Assembly: GCF_000689255.1 (NCBI RefSeq)
Contig: NZ_HG964446.1
Coordinates: 883,330 to 947,329, forward strand
Length of the DNA stretch: 64,000 nt
Direction of reading: 5' to 3'
Source of the DNA: Mycobacterium triplex
Lineage (GTDB): Bacteria; Actinomycetota; Actinomycetes; Mycobacteriales; Mycobacteriaceae
Made by a program: the position numbers and the translations under genes. Below, in pieces: positions 17,259-25,964 of the stretch (positions are counted from its first letter, which is position 1; the number at the start of each line of letters is the position of its first letter). The notes under the pieces are model-generated. The model had not been told where the DNA came from. It did not search any database and saw only the letters and a program-made list of their open reading frames with translations.

Positions 17259-18413
17259 ATGTCTGACCTGCGATCCGTCCTGCTGCTGTGCTGGCGCGAC
17301 ACCGGCCACCCGCAGGGCGGTGGCAGCGAAACCTACTTGCAGCGCATCGGCGCGCAGCTGGCCGCATCGGGTGTCACGGTCACCCTGCGCACCGCCGGCT
17401 ATCCGGGCGCACCGCGCCGCGAGATCGTCGACGGGGTTCGGATCAGCCGCTCGGGCGGGCGCTACTCGGTCTATGTGTGGGCGCTGCTGGCGATGGCCGC
17501 GGCCCGGGTGGGCCTCGGACCGCTGCGGCGAGTCCACCCCGACGTGGTCGTCGATTCGCAGAACGGCTTGCCGTTCTGCGCCCGGCTGCTCTACGGCCGC
17601 CGGGTGGTGGTGCTGGTACATCACTGCCACCGCGAGCAGTGGCCGGTGGCCGGCCCGGTGTTCGGCCGGCTGGGCTGGTTTGTCGAGTCGTGGCTGTCGC
17701 CGCGGCTGCACCGCCGCAATCAGTACCTGACGGTGTCGCTGCCGTCGGCGCGCGACCTGGTTGCCCTGGGCGCGGACCACGAGCGAATCGCGGTGGTGCG
17801 CAACGGCCTGGACGAGGCGCCGGCGCAGTCGTTGGAAGGCCCGCGTTCGGCGGTGCCGCGGGTGGTGGTGCTCTCCCGGCTGGTGCCGCACAAGCAGATC
17901 GAGGACGCCCTGGAAACGGTCGCCGAGCTGCGGGCCCGGCTGCCGGAACTGCATCTGGACATCGTCGGCGACGGCTGGTGGCGCCGCCGCCTCGTCGACC
18001 ATGTCCGCAACCTCGGCATCAGCGATGCGGTCACCTTCCACGGCCACGTCGACGACGTGACCAAACACCATGTGCTGCAAGGCGCTTGGGTGCATGTGCT
18101 GCCGTCGCGCAAGGAGGGCTGGGGCCTGGCGGTCGTCGAGGCCGCCCAGCATCGGGTGCCAACCATCGGCTACCGCTCCTCGGGCGGCCTGTCCGACTCG
18201 ATCGTCGACGGCGTGACCGGGATATTGGTGGACAGCCGCCCCGAGCTGGTGGATCGTCTCGAGGAGCTGCTGTGCGATCCGGTGCTGCGCGATCAGCTCG
18301 GCGCCAAGGCGCAGGCACGCAGCGGCGAGTTCTCGTGGACGCAGAGCGCCGACGCGATGCGCGCCGTGCTGGAAACCGTGCAAGCCGGTGAGTTCGTCAG
18401 CGGCGTCGTCTAA
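17259..18413 (+). CDS. Family 4 glycosyltransferase, Rv0225 orthologue
   Basis: A GT-B fold, GT4-type glycosyltransferase of 384 residues, equal to Rv0225. The N-terminal donor/acceptor loop is HPQGGGSETYLQR, and the nucleotide-sugar site carries the EX7E motif in SRKEGWGLAVVEA (about residues 281-293) followed by GGLSDSIVDGVTGILV. It should add a sugar to a polysaccharide or glycolipid at the inner face of the membrane; acceptor unknown. The surrounding envelope genes (Rv0226c, pgfA, TmaT-like, aftD) support a cell-wall role (inference). A low-complexity GC-rich stretch and a long hairpin follow. Confidence 0.85.
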   Translation: MSDLRSVLLLCWRDTGHPQGGGSETYLQRIGAQLAASGVTVTLRTAGYPGAPRREIVDGVRISRSGGRYSVYVWALLAMAAARVGLGPLRRVHPDVVVDSQNGLPFCARLLYGRRVVVLVHHCHREQWPVAGPVFGRLGWFVESWLSPRLHRRNQYLTVSLPSARDLVALGADHERIAVVRNGLDEAPAQSLEGPRSAVPRVVVLSRLVPHKQIEDALETVAELRARLPELHLDIVGDGWWRRRLVDHVRNLGISDAVTFHGHVDDVTKHHVLQGAWVHVLPSRKEGWGLAVVEAAQHRVPTIGYRSSGGLSDSIVDGVTGILVDSRPELVDRLEELLCDPVLRDQLGAKAQARSGEFSWTQSADAMRAVLETVQAGEFVSGVV

Positions 18414-18481
18414 CCCGCCGCCGCCGCCGCTCGACCGCCGCCGCTCCGCTGGCCCCGTTGCCTCCGTTGGCTCCGCCGCTC

Positions 18482-18542
18482 CGCGAGACTTAATCCTTTG
18501 CGACGTCTGTCGGCGTGTCGTCGCCAAGGGTTAAGTGTCGCG
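18482..18542. terminator. Long imperfect inverted repeat between convergent genes
   Basis: Arms 18482-18505 and 18519-18542 (about 24 bases, three mismatches, core CTTAATCC...GGGTTAAG) around a 13-base loop, between the glycosyltransferase and Rv0226c stops. The Rv0226c stop lies in the right arm. There is no clear T-run, but the position suits a bidirectional terminator. Confidence 0.5.
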
Positions 18543-20285
18543 ACGCGCCAAGCGGCGACCCGCGCCGCCAAGCGGCGACTCGCGCCGCCAAGCGGAGGCC
18601 AGCGCCCCGCCGCCGCCCAGGATCAAAAACCCCAGCCACGCCAGGTGCGCGATCAGCGTGACTTGCCGCCGGCCCGACGAGACCCCGGGGGCGTCGCCGC
18701 CGATCCGGTACAACGTCAACTCCTGGTCGGAGAACACGGGCGTGAGCGCGTCCAGGGTGCGAGCGGCCGAGCCCATGTCACCGGCGCTGTCCGATTCGAC
18801 GACCAGCCACCCGACGCCGGCCGGGGCCAGCGCCGACGGAGCAGGCCCGGACAGCAGCAACTCCTGCACCGCCCGGGCGCGATCTCCCTCCCCGGGAACC
18901 ACCCGCCCGGAAATCGCGAGGTCGCCGCTGCTCAGCACGTCGGCGCGCAGCCAGCGGGGCAGCGGATCCAGCACCGGCGCCGGGCCCGACCACGCGAAGC
19001 GTCGCATCGAGCCCTCGGGCAGCACCGCAACAGGGGCGGGCATCCGGTTGATCGCCGCCGCGACGGCAGCCCACCCCGGCGGGTAGTGCACCGGTGCGAC
19101 TTTGCCGCCCACACCCCAGGCCAGGTCGGGCAACACCGCGATCAGCGCGAGACAGCCGATCAGCGCCGTGGCAAAGTCGGCCGGCGGGGGCAGCCACCGG
19201 CGCAGCGTCACCACCGCGCCGGCGCCCGCGAGTGCGTAACCCGGCACCGCCAGCGCTACCCATTTCTGCCCGTCCCGCAGCACTCCCAGGCCGGGTGCGG
19301 CGTCGACCACGGCGGCCAGCAGGTGCAGGCCGGGACCGGTAGCCAACGCGGTCGGAACCACCACCGACGCGGTCGCGAGCACCAGCAGCGGCACCGCCGC
19401 CGGGCGGCGGAGCACCGTGGGTAACCCGGCCGCTACCACGGTCAGCAGCGCGACCGCGGCCACGACCGCGAAAAGCGTTGTCCGCGAACTGGGTACGGCC
19501 TCGCTGTTCCAGATACCGCCGAGGCTGGCCAAACTGCCCAGCGTCCCCAGGCCGGGCTCGGCGCGCGGCGCGAAGGCGAGCACACCGACCGTGCTCGCCG
19601 CCCGCGGCGTGGACAACGACGAGCCCGTCGCCGCGGCCACCAGCCATGGCAGCGCCGCGACCAGCGCGACGCCCAACGCCGCCGCGGCGCACAGCCAGCG
19701 CGGCCGGCCCGCACCCGGGGACAGTACGCACACCAGCGCCACGGTCGCGGCAAGCATCAGCCCGGTCGGCGTCAGCCCGGCCACCGCGATCCAGAACGCC
19801 AGCGCGAAATACCCGGCCTCACCCGCGCGCAGCCGCAGCGTCGTCGACGCCACCCAAGGCAGGCAGCCGTAGCCGACCAGCAGGCTCCAGTGGCCCTGCA
19901 GGAGTCGTTCGGCGACATAGGGATTCCAGATCGCCAGCGTGACCGCGACAAACTGGCCCGGCGTCCCGGCGCACGGCAGCGCGGCCGCGACCAGTCGCGC
20001 CGCACCCCAGCCCGCCAGCCACAACCCGAGCACCAGCAGCACCTTGACCACGACGCCGCCGTCGACCAGATGCGAGGCCAGCGCGACCGCGAAATCCTGC
20101 GGCGTGGCCCGCGGTGGTGCGGTCAAACCCAGGGCGGTATCCGACAGATACGAGCGCGGCGTGGAGACGGCGTCGCGCAGCAGCAGGTACCCCGGCCGCA
20201 GCAACGGCGCGACCACCAGCAGCGCCAGGAGCAGCGCATATCCGGGAAGAGACCACCGCACCGCCCGGCGCCATGGCGCGATCAC
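18531..20285 (-). CDS. Multi-pass membrane protein, Rv0226c orthologue
   Basis: A 584-residue protein (Rv0226c about 576) with many hydrophobic helices between about residues 13 and 410, a soluble segment near 420-530 (VAVLPEGSMRRFAWSGPAP, then AISGRVVPGE) and a final helix near 545-565. The layout resembles polytopic GT-C-like envelope proteins, but no catalytic motif is assigned. The GTG start lies 18 bases after the pgfA stop on the same strand, so the two are likely co-transcribed. The last 20 residues are encoded by out-of-frame 20-base tandem repeats and are probably not conserved. Function unknown; the envelope neighbourhood suggests lipid or glycan transport or assembly (inference). 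Confidence 0.8.
   Translation of the reverse strand: MIAPWRRAVRWSLPGYALLLALLVVAPLLRPGYLLLRDAVSTPRSYLSDTALGLTAPPRATPQDFAVALASHLVDGGVVVKVLLVLGLWLAGWGAARLVAAALPCAGTPGQFVAVTLAIWNPYVAERLLQGHWSLLVGYGCLPWVASTTLRLRAGEAGYFALAFWIAVAGLTPTGLMLAATVALVCVLSPGAGRPRWLCAAAALGVALVAALPWLVAAATGSSLSTPRAASTVGVLAFAPRAEPGLGTLGSLASLGGIWNSEAVPSSRTTLFAVVAAVALLTVVAAGLPTVLRRPAAVPLLVLATASVVVPTALATGPGLHLLAAVVDAAPGLGVLRDGQKWVALAVPGYALAGAGAVVTLRRWLPPPADFATALIGCLALIAVLPDLAWGVGGKVAPVHYPPGWAAVAAAINRMPAPVAVLPEGSMRRFAWSGPAPVLDPLPRWLRADVLSSGDLAISGRVVPGEGDRARAVQELLLSGPAPSALAPAGVGWLVVESDSAGDMGSAARTLDALTPVFSDQELTLYRIGGDAPGVSSGRRQVTLIAHLAWLGFLILGGGGALASAWRRESPLGGAGRRLARRDT
18541..18600. repeat. Three 20-base tandem repeats in the end of the Rv0226c gene
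   Basis: Three consecutive units built on CGCGCCGCCAAGCGGCGACT (18541, 18561, 18581), the outer two diverged. Because 20 is not a multiple of three, each unit is read in a different frame at the C-terminus of the Rv0226c protein, so a change in copy number would alter the tail. Confidence 0.7.
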
Positions 20286-20303
20286 CGTCGGCGTGACCGC
20301 GGG

Positions 20304-21575
20304 CTAGTCCCGGTCGGGCGGGCCGGGCGGATTCGGTTCGGACGCGGCGCCGTGCGGCGGGTCCGAACCGGGCGGGGGATCGGGGTCGTCATGCGATTCG
20401 GAGTGCTGCGCGGGCAACTTCTCGGTCTCGGCCTCGGCGCCGGGCACGCGTTCCCCGAGCCCGCTGCGGCCGAAGAACTCCTCGTCGCCGCGGTCCAGCC
20501 CGGGGTCGGTCAGCGCGCTTTCGGTCCGCAGGCTGAACGACGCGAACAACCCGCCGCCGACCAGCGCGATCAGGCCGATCGCGGTGAACGTGATCGGCAG
20601 CACCCGCGACCAGAGGGCGAGCCGGTCGCGCTCGTCGCGGGCCGCGTTCACCTGGGATTCGACGGTGTCTTCGTTGGAGGTGACCTTGTAGTCGGCCAGT
20701 GTCAGCTCGGGCTTCAGCGGGTCACGGGCGAAGAAGTGGTTGGCGTGCTCGGTCTGCTTGACGATGGTGCCCGAGACGGGGTCCACCCAGAAGGTCCGCT
20801 GCGCCGCGTAGTAGCGGGTCATCGTGATCTGCTCGGCCGGGTCGACGTCCTTCAGGCCCCACATCGCCGCGGTTGTCGTGACCTTGCCGTCTTCGTCGCC
20901 GGCGTACAGCGACGGGTATTTCACCGGCGCCACCAGCTTGCCGTCGGCGCTGTAACCGATGTTCTGGGTGAACTTGTAGGTGGTCAGGCCGTTGACGTCC
21001 TCTTGGGTGTCGTAGTTGACGTCGTAGGTCTTCTGCGCGACCGGGTCGAAGTACGGATAGGTCTTCTTCTCGGTGTGGAACGGGAAGCGGTAGGACAGGC
21101 CGTCGTGGCGCAGCGGGATCGAGGTGGGCGGGTTCTCGTCGTTGAAGGTGCGCGGCTTCTGCACGGCGCCGCCGGTGTGGGTGTCGTCGGAGACGGCCAT
21201 CGCCGTCTTGCGGTTGAGCGTGACGGTGTCGATGATCGCCAGCAGCAGCCCGGTGTCCTTCTGTTTGTCGGTGCGCCGCAGCGAGGTGCCGACCTGCAGC
21301 GTGACCACGTCCGCGTTGGCCGGCGACTCGACGCTGATCTGCTGCTGGGAAACCAGGGGCACGTTCTGGTTGACGACGACGTGGTCACTCGACAGCGACG
21401 CCGAGTCCAGTGCGGTTCCGGTGCCGTCGCTGACCAGCGTCGCGTCGATGTTGAGCGGGATCTTGGTGATCCGGCTGGTCGTGTAGGTCGACAGCAACAG
21501 CGCGGCGATCAGCAGGGCAGCCCCGAGTCCGATGATTCCGCATGCGGCGAACCGCAACATGACCGCTCGGTTCAC
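20304..21575 (-). CDS. pgfA: PgfA-like DUF3068 (PorA-type) membrane protein, Rv0227c orthologue
   Basis: A 423-residue protein with an N-terminal helix (about residues 10-32), a large periplasmic domain (about 35-340) and a second helix (about 345-367) followed by a Pro/Glu-rich cytoplasmic tail. This is the DUF3068 architecture. The M. smegmatis homologue (MSMEG_0317, PgfA) has been reported to work with MmpL3 in trehalose monomycolate trafficking and polar growth; transfer of that role here rests on homology. The GTG start at 21575 with GGGAGGG nine bases upstream gives the Rv0227c length (421). It diverges from the TmaT-like acyltransferase gene across 95 bases. Confidence 0.82.
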   Translation of the reverse strand: MNRAVMLRFAACGIIGLGAALLIAALLLSTYTTSRITKIPLNIDATLVSDGTGTALDSASLSSDHVVVNQNVPLVSQQQISVESPANADVVTLQVGTSLRRTDKQKDTGLLLAIIDTVTLNRKTAMAVSDDTHTGGAVQKPRTFNDENPPTSIPLRHDGLSYRFPFHTEKKTYPYFDPVAQKTYDVNYDTQEDVNGLTTYKFTQNIGYSADGKLVAPVKYPSLYAGDEDGKVTTTAAMWGLKDVDPAEQITMTRYYAAQRTFWVDPVSGTIVKQTEHANHFFARDPLKPELTLADYKVTSNEDTVESQVNAARDERDRLALWSRVLPITFTAIGLIALVGGGLFASFSLRTESALTDPGLDRGDEEFFGRSGLGERVPGAEAETEKLPAQHSESHDDPDPPPGSDPPHGAASEPNPPGPPDRD

Positions 21576-21670
21576 GTGGCCGTGCCCTCCCTGACGCTCT
21601 AGGCAAATCCGTTTGACCCTAACAGCAGTACCCAATCCGCCAGGCAACACAGCGCAGGCAGACTGGGATC

Positions 21671-22837
21671 GTGACCGACAGCCAGCAGGTGGGCGGAGTC
21701 CGCAGCTTCCTCCCCGCCGTCGAGGGTATGCGTGCCTGCGCGGCTATCGGTGTGGTCATCACGCACGTGGCCTTCCAGACCGGCCACTCCAGCGGGGTCG
21801 ACGGCCGGTTGTTCGGCCGCTTCGACCTTGCTGTCGCGGTGTTCTTCGCGTTGTCGGGATTCCTGTTGTGGCGTGGCCATGCGGCGGCGGCCAGGGAACT
21901 GGCACCGCGTCCGCTCACCGGCCACTACCTGCGATCGCGGGTGGTCCGGATCATGCCGGCCTATCTGGTGGCCGTCGTCGTCATCCTCACGCTGCTGCCC
22001 GACGCCGATCACGCCAGCCCGACGGTGTGGCTGGCAAACCTGACCCTGACCCAGATCTATGTACCGCTCACCCTGACCGGCGGCCTGACCCAGATGTGGA
22101 GCCTGTCGGTCGAGGTCAGTTTTTATCTGGCGTTGCCGATTCTCGCGCTGCTGGCCCGCCGCATTCCGGTGGGCGCCCGGGTACCGACGATCGTCGGGCT
22201 CGGGGTGCTCAGCTGGGCCTGGGCGTGGCTGCCCCAATTCAGCGGAGAGCCGGGTTCCGGCAATCCGCTGAACTGGCCGCCGGCGTTTATCTCCTGGTTC
22301 GCCGCGGGCATGCTGCTGGCCGAGTGGGTGCACAGCCCGATCGGGCTGCCCCACCGGTTGGCGCGCCGGCGGGTGCTGATGGCCGTCGTCGCGCTGGTCG
22401 CGTTCCTGGTGGCGGCTTCCCCGCTGGCGGGTCCGGAGGGTCTGACTCCCGGGACCGCGGCGCAGTTCGCGCTGAAGACCTCGATGGGTTCGGTGGTCGC
22501 GTTCGCCTTGGTCGCGCCGTTGGTGCTGGACCGGATCGACACCCCGCACCGACTGTTGGGCAGCACCGGCATGGTGACCCTGGGCCGCTGGTCCTACGGC
22601 CTGTTCATCTGGCACCTGGCCGCGCTGGCCATGGTGTTCCCGGTGGTGGGGACGTTTCCGTTCACCGGCGACATGCCAACGGTGTTGGTGCTGACGCTGA
22701 TCTTCGGGTTCGCGATCGCGGCGGTGAGCTACGCCCTGGTCGAGTCGCCGTGCCGGGAAGCGTTGCGCCGCTGGGAGAAACGCGAGATGCCGGACGCTCA
22801 GGCGGCAGATGCCGAGGCGGACGCGATCGCGCCTTAG
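21671..22837 (+). CDS. Membrane acyltransferase (acyltransferase_3), Rv0228 / TmaT-like
   Basis: A 388-residue protein with about ten membrane helices of the acyltransferase_3 family. The probable catalytic His is in VVITHVAF near residue 31, preceded by the family's EGMRA motif, and a conserved TQMWSLSVEVSFYL segment lies near 141-154. In Corynebacterineae the related TmaT acetylates trehalose mycolates before MmpL export; I believe Rv0228 is the mycobacterial counterpart, and the divergent pgfA gene fits that pathway, but neither point is proved by this sequence. GTG start (GTGACCGACAGC). The last bases overlap the convergent YbjN gene by four. Confidence 0.8.
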   Translation: MTDSQQVGGVRSFLPAVEGMRACAAIGVVITHVAFQTGHSSGVDGRLFGRFDLAVAVFFALSGFLLWRGHAAAARELAPRPLTGHYLRSRVVRIMPAYLVAVVVILTLLPDADHASPTVWLANLTLTQIYVPLTLTGGLTQMWSLSVEVSFYLALPILALLARRIPVGARVPTIVGLGVLSWAWAWLPQFSGEPGSGNPLNWPPAFISWFAAGMLLAEWVHSPIGLPHRLARRRVLMAVVALVAFLVAASPLAGPEGLTPGTAAQFALKTSMGSVVAFALVAPLVLDRIDTPHRLLGSTGMVTLGRWSYGLFIWHLAALAMVFPVVGTFPFTGDMPTVLVLTLIFGFAIAAVSYALVESPCREALRRWEKREMPDAQAADAEADAIAP

Positions 22838-23313
22838 CCGGTGCGATCCATCCACTCTTCCAACGCATCCGCGGACGGCAGGCTGATGGCCTGCTCGATC
22901 TTCTCGATCAGGTCGGCCCCGTACTCGACGGTGGACTTGATGAAATTCCCCAGCCCGTCCAGGTGGATGCCGTCGCTCAGCAGGTATGCGCTCTCGCCGG
23001 CCACGCTGACGTGGCTCGGCTGGGCGGTCTCGCGGACAAACGCCTTGGGCCAATGCGTGTCGCGATTCCAGTCGTTCACCAGTTCCATCAGGCGCGGGCG
23101 ATCGCTGGCGAGGTAGTAGCCGGCCGGGCTGACCGAGATCTCCAAAATGTCGCGCCGCAAGCCGTTGATCCGCAGGTTCACCAGCAGCTTGCCCCGCTGA
23201 TAGTTGGACAGCACCAGCATGAATTCCTCGCCGTCGTCGCTGCGGAAGAATCGCAACTGGCGCGACCGCAGATACCGTTCGATCAGCTCCGTACTCAATG
23301 GCTCGATCTGCAT
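22834..23313 (-). CDS. YbjN-domain protein
   Basis: A 159-residue soluble protein of the YbjN fold (type III secretion chaperone-like), recognisable by FFRSDDGEEFMLVLSN, a central MELVNDWNRDTHWPKAFV and a C-terminal helix with EKIEQAISLPS. YbjN proteins are small cytosolic proteins thought to bind partners rather than catalyse. ATG at 23313 gives the complete domain; a longer frame upstream is out of keeping with the family. It is 49 bases downstream of the CoA ligase on the same strand and ends inside the convergent acyltransferase gene. No specific role can be read. Confidence 0.75.
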   Translation of the reverse strand: MQIEPLSTELIERYLRSRQLRFFRSDDGEEFMLVLSNYQRGKLLVNLRINGLRRDILEISVSPAGYYLASDRPRLMELVNDWNRDTHWPKAFVRETAQPSHVSVAGESAYLLSDGIHLDGLGNFIKSTVEYGADLIEKIEQAISLPSADALEEWMDRTG

Positions 23314-23362
23314 AACCCTGATCGTGGTGGCGGGGCCTTGAAGGATTCTTAATGCCCCAGGG

Positions 23363-24865
23363 TCAGCTCGCCTCGGCGGCCGGTAGCCGCGCCATGATCT
23401 CGGCCCGGACCGCCGAGCGGCGGGCCTTACCGGCGTCGTCGCGCAGGGGAGTGTCGACGAATTCGATGAAGTCGGGGGTGGGCGGCACCTTGTACCCGGC
23501 GATGTTGGCGCGCAGGAACTCCCGCACCCCCATGGCGTCCAGCGTCGAGTCGTCGGTCGTCTGCACCAGCGCGTAGGGCACCTGGCCCAGATCACCGGCG
23601 TTCGGGTCGGGGACGCCAACGACCAAGCAGGACAACACTTCCGGGTGCGCTGACAGCGCGCTCTCGATCTCGGCGGGATAGACGTTGCGCCCGCCCACGG
23701 TGAACATGTCGACCCGCCGGTCGGACAGATACAGGAAGCCGTCGGCGTCGAAGTAGCCGAGATCGCCCAGCGAGTCCCAGCCGTCGCGGGTTTTCGCGGT
23801 TGAGCCGAGGTAGCGGTACGTCGGTGCGCTGCCCGGTGCCGGGCGCATGTAGATTTCGCCGATGACGCCTGGCGGACAGGGATTGCCGTCGTCGTCGAGC
23901 ACTTTCATCTCACCGCTGACCACGATGCCGACCGAGCCGCGATGGGCCAGCCACTGGTCGCCGGAAATGAACGTGAGCGCTTGTAATTCGGTGCCGCCGT
24001 AGAGTTCCCAGACTTTCTCGGGTCCCAGCAGATCGATCCAGGCCTGCTTGACGGTCGGCGGGCACACCGCCGCCACGTGCCAGAACCGCCGGATCGACGA
24101 CAGGTCGTAAGCCTGCGGGTTGGCGTGGTAGACCGGCAGCACCCGCTGCATGATCGTCGGCACCGCGACCATGAAAGTGACGCGCTGGTCGGTGATGATC
24201 CGCAGGAATCGATCCGGGTCGAACCGGTTCATCAACACCAAGTGGTGGCCCATGATCAGCGCGAGCGCCGCCATCGTGATCCCGGTGTTGTGGCTCAGCG
24301 GCACTGGGACAAAGGTGACGTCGCCGTCTTGTGCGCCCATCGCATAGCCGGTCAGCGTCGAAACCCGGCTGTCGCCACCGGCTTCGATCAGCTTGGGCCG
24401 CCCGGTGCTGCCGCCGGATCCCATCGCCTTCCAACTCGGCGACACCGCCTCGGGCAGCGGCGCGTCCGACAATGTCGGATCGGGCGTGAAACCCTTTGGC
24501 ACACTGGGTATTTGGCCCAGGGGATCCTCGCCGCCGACCAACAACGCCCGCGGCCGCAGGTCCAGCAGGCCCTTCAGCTCCGCGGCCGGCAGCCGCGGCG
24601 ACAGCGGTTGCGGCACCGCGCCCAACTTCCAGCACGCCACCGCGGCCTGCACGAATTCCACGGAGTTGGGCAGCAAGATCGTCACGTAGTCGCCGACGCC
24701 GACCCCGCGTTCGGCATAGGCGCGGGCCAGCCGGTTCGTCGAGGAGTCGAGTTCGGCGCGGGTAAGGGTTTCACCGTCGCAGGTGGCCGCCGGCTGGTCG
24801 GGTGCCCGTTCGGCCAGCGCCGAAATCTGGGTACCGATCGGCGGGATGGGCTCACTCTGGGTCAT
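23363..24865 (-). CDS. Acyl-CoA synthetase (class I adenylate-forming)
   Basis: A 500-residue CoA ligase. The P-loop-like motif is SGGSTGRPKL (about residues 149-158, with Gly in place of the usual Thr at its start), the A5 region WELYGGTELQ (about 286-295), the hinge DRRVDMFTVGGRNVYPAEIE, and the catalytic Lys in DDAGKARRS near 481. Length and the GRNVYP hinge resemble bile-acid or aromatic acid ligases. Its ATG directly abuts the php stop (TAAATG), so the two are tightly coupled: php could open a lactone and this enzyme could activate the released hydroxy acid (inference). I recall no ligase here in M. tuberculosis. Confidence 0.83.
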   Translation of the reverse strand: MTQSEPIPPIGTQISALAERAPDQPAATCDGETLTRAELDSSTNRLARAYAERGVGVGDYVTILLPNSVEFVQAAVACWKLGAVPQPLSPRLPAAELKGLLDLRPRALLVGGEDPLGQIPSVPKGFTPDPTLSDAPLPEAVSPSWKAMGSGGSTGRPKLIEAGGDSRVSTLTGYAMGAQDGDVTFVPVPLSHNTGITMAALALIMGHHLVLMNRFDPDRFLRIITDQRVTFMVAVPTIMQRVLPVYHANPQAYDLSSIRRFWHVAAVCPPTVKQAWIDLLGPEKVWELYGGTELQALTFISGDQWLAHRGSVGIVVSGEMKVLDDDGNPCPPGVIGEIYMRPAPGSAPTYRYLGSTAKTRDGWDSLGDLGYFDADGFLYLSDRRVDMFTVGGRNVYPAEIESALSAHPEVLSCLVVGVPDPNAGDLGQVPYALVQTTDDSTLDAMGVREFLRANIAGYKVPPTPDFIEFVDTPLRDDAGKARRSAVRAEIMARLPAAEAS

Positions 24866-25843
24866 TTAGTAAGCGCCCGTCGTCTCGAAGATGCGCCGCG
24901 GGTTGTCCACCAGCATCGTGTGCAGTTGCTCGTCGGTGACCCCGCGCTCTTTCAGGGCGGGGATCACGTCGTTGTGGATGTGCAGGTAGTGCCAGTTCGG
25001 CATCATCTGCGCCGTGAGTTCCTCGGGCAGCGCGTCGAAGTAGCAGTTGGCGTCGTGCGAGAGCACCATCTTGTCGGCGTGCCCGCGCTCGCACATCTGC
25101 GCGACGATGTTCACTCGGTCCTCGAACGACGAGATCGCGTCGATGCCGAACCGGTCCATCCCGATGTACGAGCCGGGCGCGATCAGTTCCTCGAGGTAGC
25201 CGACGTCGGTGCTGTCGCCCGAATGCCCGATGATCACCCGACTCAGGTCGACGCCCTCTTCTTCGAAGATCTTCTGCTGCTCGAGCCCGCGCCGCAGCCC
25301 GGCGTGGGTGTGCGTGGAGATCGGTACGCCGGTGCGCTTGTGCGTCTGGGCGACGGCCCGCAGCACCCGCTCGACGCCGGGGGTGATGCCGGGTTCGTCG
25401 GTGGCGCACTTGAGGATTCCGGCCTTGACGCCGGTGTCGGCGATGCCTTCCTCGATGTCGCGGACGAACATGTCGACCATGATCTCCGGCCCGCCGAGCA
25501 TGCCGCCCGGGCCCTCATAGTGGAATCGCAGCGGCAGATCGTTATAGGTGTAAAACCCGGTCGCCACAACGATATTCAGTTCGGTGGCCGCCGCGACTCG
25601 CGCGATTCGCGGGATGTAGCGGCCCAGCCCGATCACGGTGAGGTCGACAATGGTGTCCACGCCGCGGGCCTTGAGCTCGTCGAGGCGGTCGATCGCGTCG
25701 GCCACCCGTTTGTCCTCGTCGCCCCAGGCTTCCGGATAGTTCTGGGCGATCTCGGTGGTCATGATGAAGACGTGCTCGTGCATGAGCGTCACGCCGAGAT
25801 CAGCCGTATCGATGGATCCGCGTGCGGTATTTAGTTCGGACAC
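24866..25843 (-). CDS. php: Phosphotriesterase-like lactonase Php (Rv0230c orthologue)
   Basis: A binuclear-metal TIM-barrel hydrolase of the phosphotriesterase-like lactonase family. Metal ligands are visible: His22 and His24 (VTLMHEHVF), the carbamylated Lys in KAGILKCATDE (about 137), His in STHTHAGL (about 170), His in IIGHSGDSTD (about 198) and Asp in LSHDANCYF (about 255). At 325 residues it equals Rv0230c (326), reported as a lactonase with weak phosphotriesterase activity. GTG at 25843 matches the Rv0230c N-terminus (SELNTARG). The following CoA ligase starts at the next base. It diverges from fadE4 across 121 bases. Confidence 0.88.
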   Translation of the reverse strand: MSELNTARGSIDTADLGVTLMHEHVFIMTTEIAQNYPEAWGDEDKRVADAIDRLDELKARGVDTIVDLTVIGLGRYIPRIARVAAATELNIVVATGFYTYNDLPLRFHYEGPGGMLGGPEIMVDMFVRDIEEGIADTGVKAGILKCATDEPGITPGVERVLRAVAQTHKRTGVPISTHTHAGLRRGLEQQKIFEEEGVDLSRVIIGHSGDSTDVGYLEELIAPGSYIGMDRFGIDAISSFEDRVNIVAQMCERGHADKMVLSHDANCYFDALPEELTAQMMPNWHYLHIHNDVIPALKERGVTDEQLHTMLVDNPRRIFETTGAY

Positions 25844-25964
25844 GTCGCTGATGCTAGGCCCGGCCGGTGGTGATCCAACAGAGGCAATCGCCACGACAAT
25901 GCGAATTTCCCGGCCGACCGTCGGCTGATACCGCGACCCCACACATCGGCGTACCGTCTGGCGC

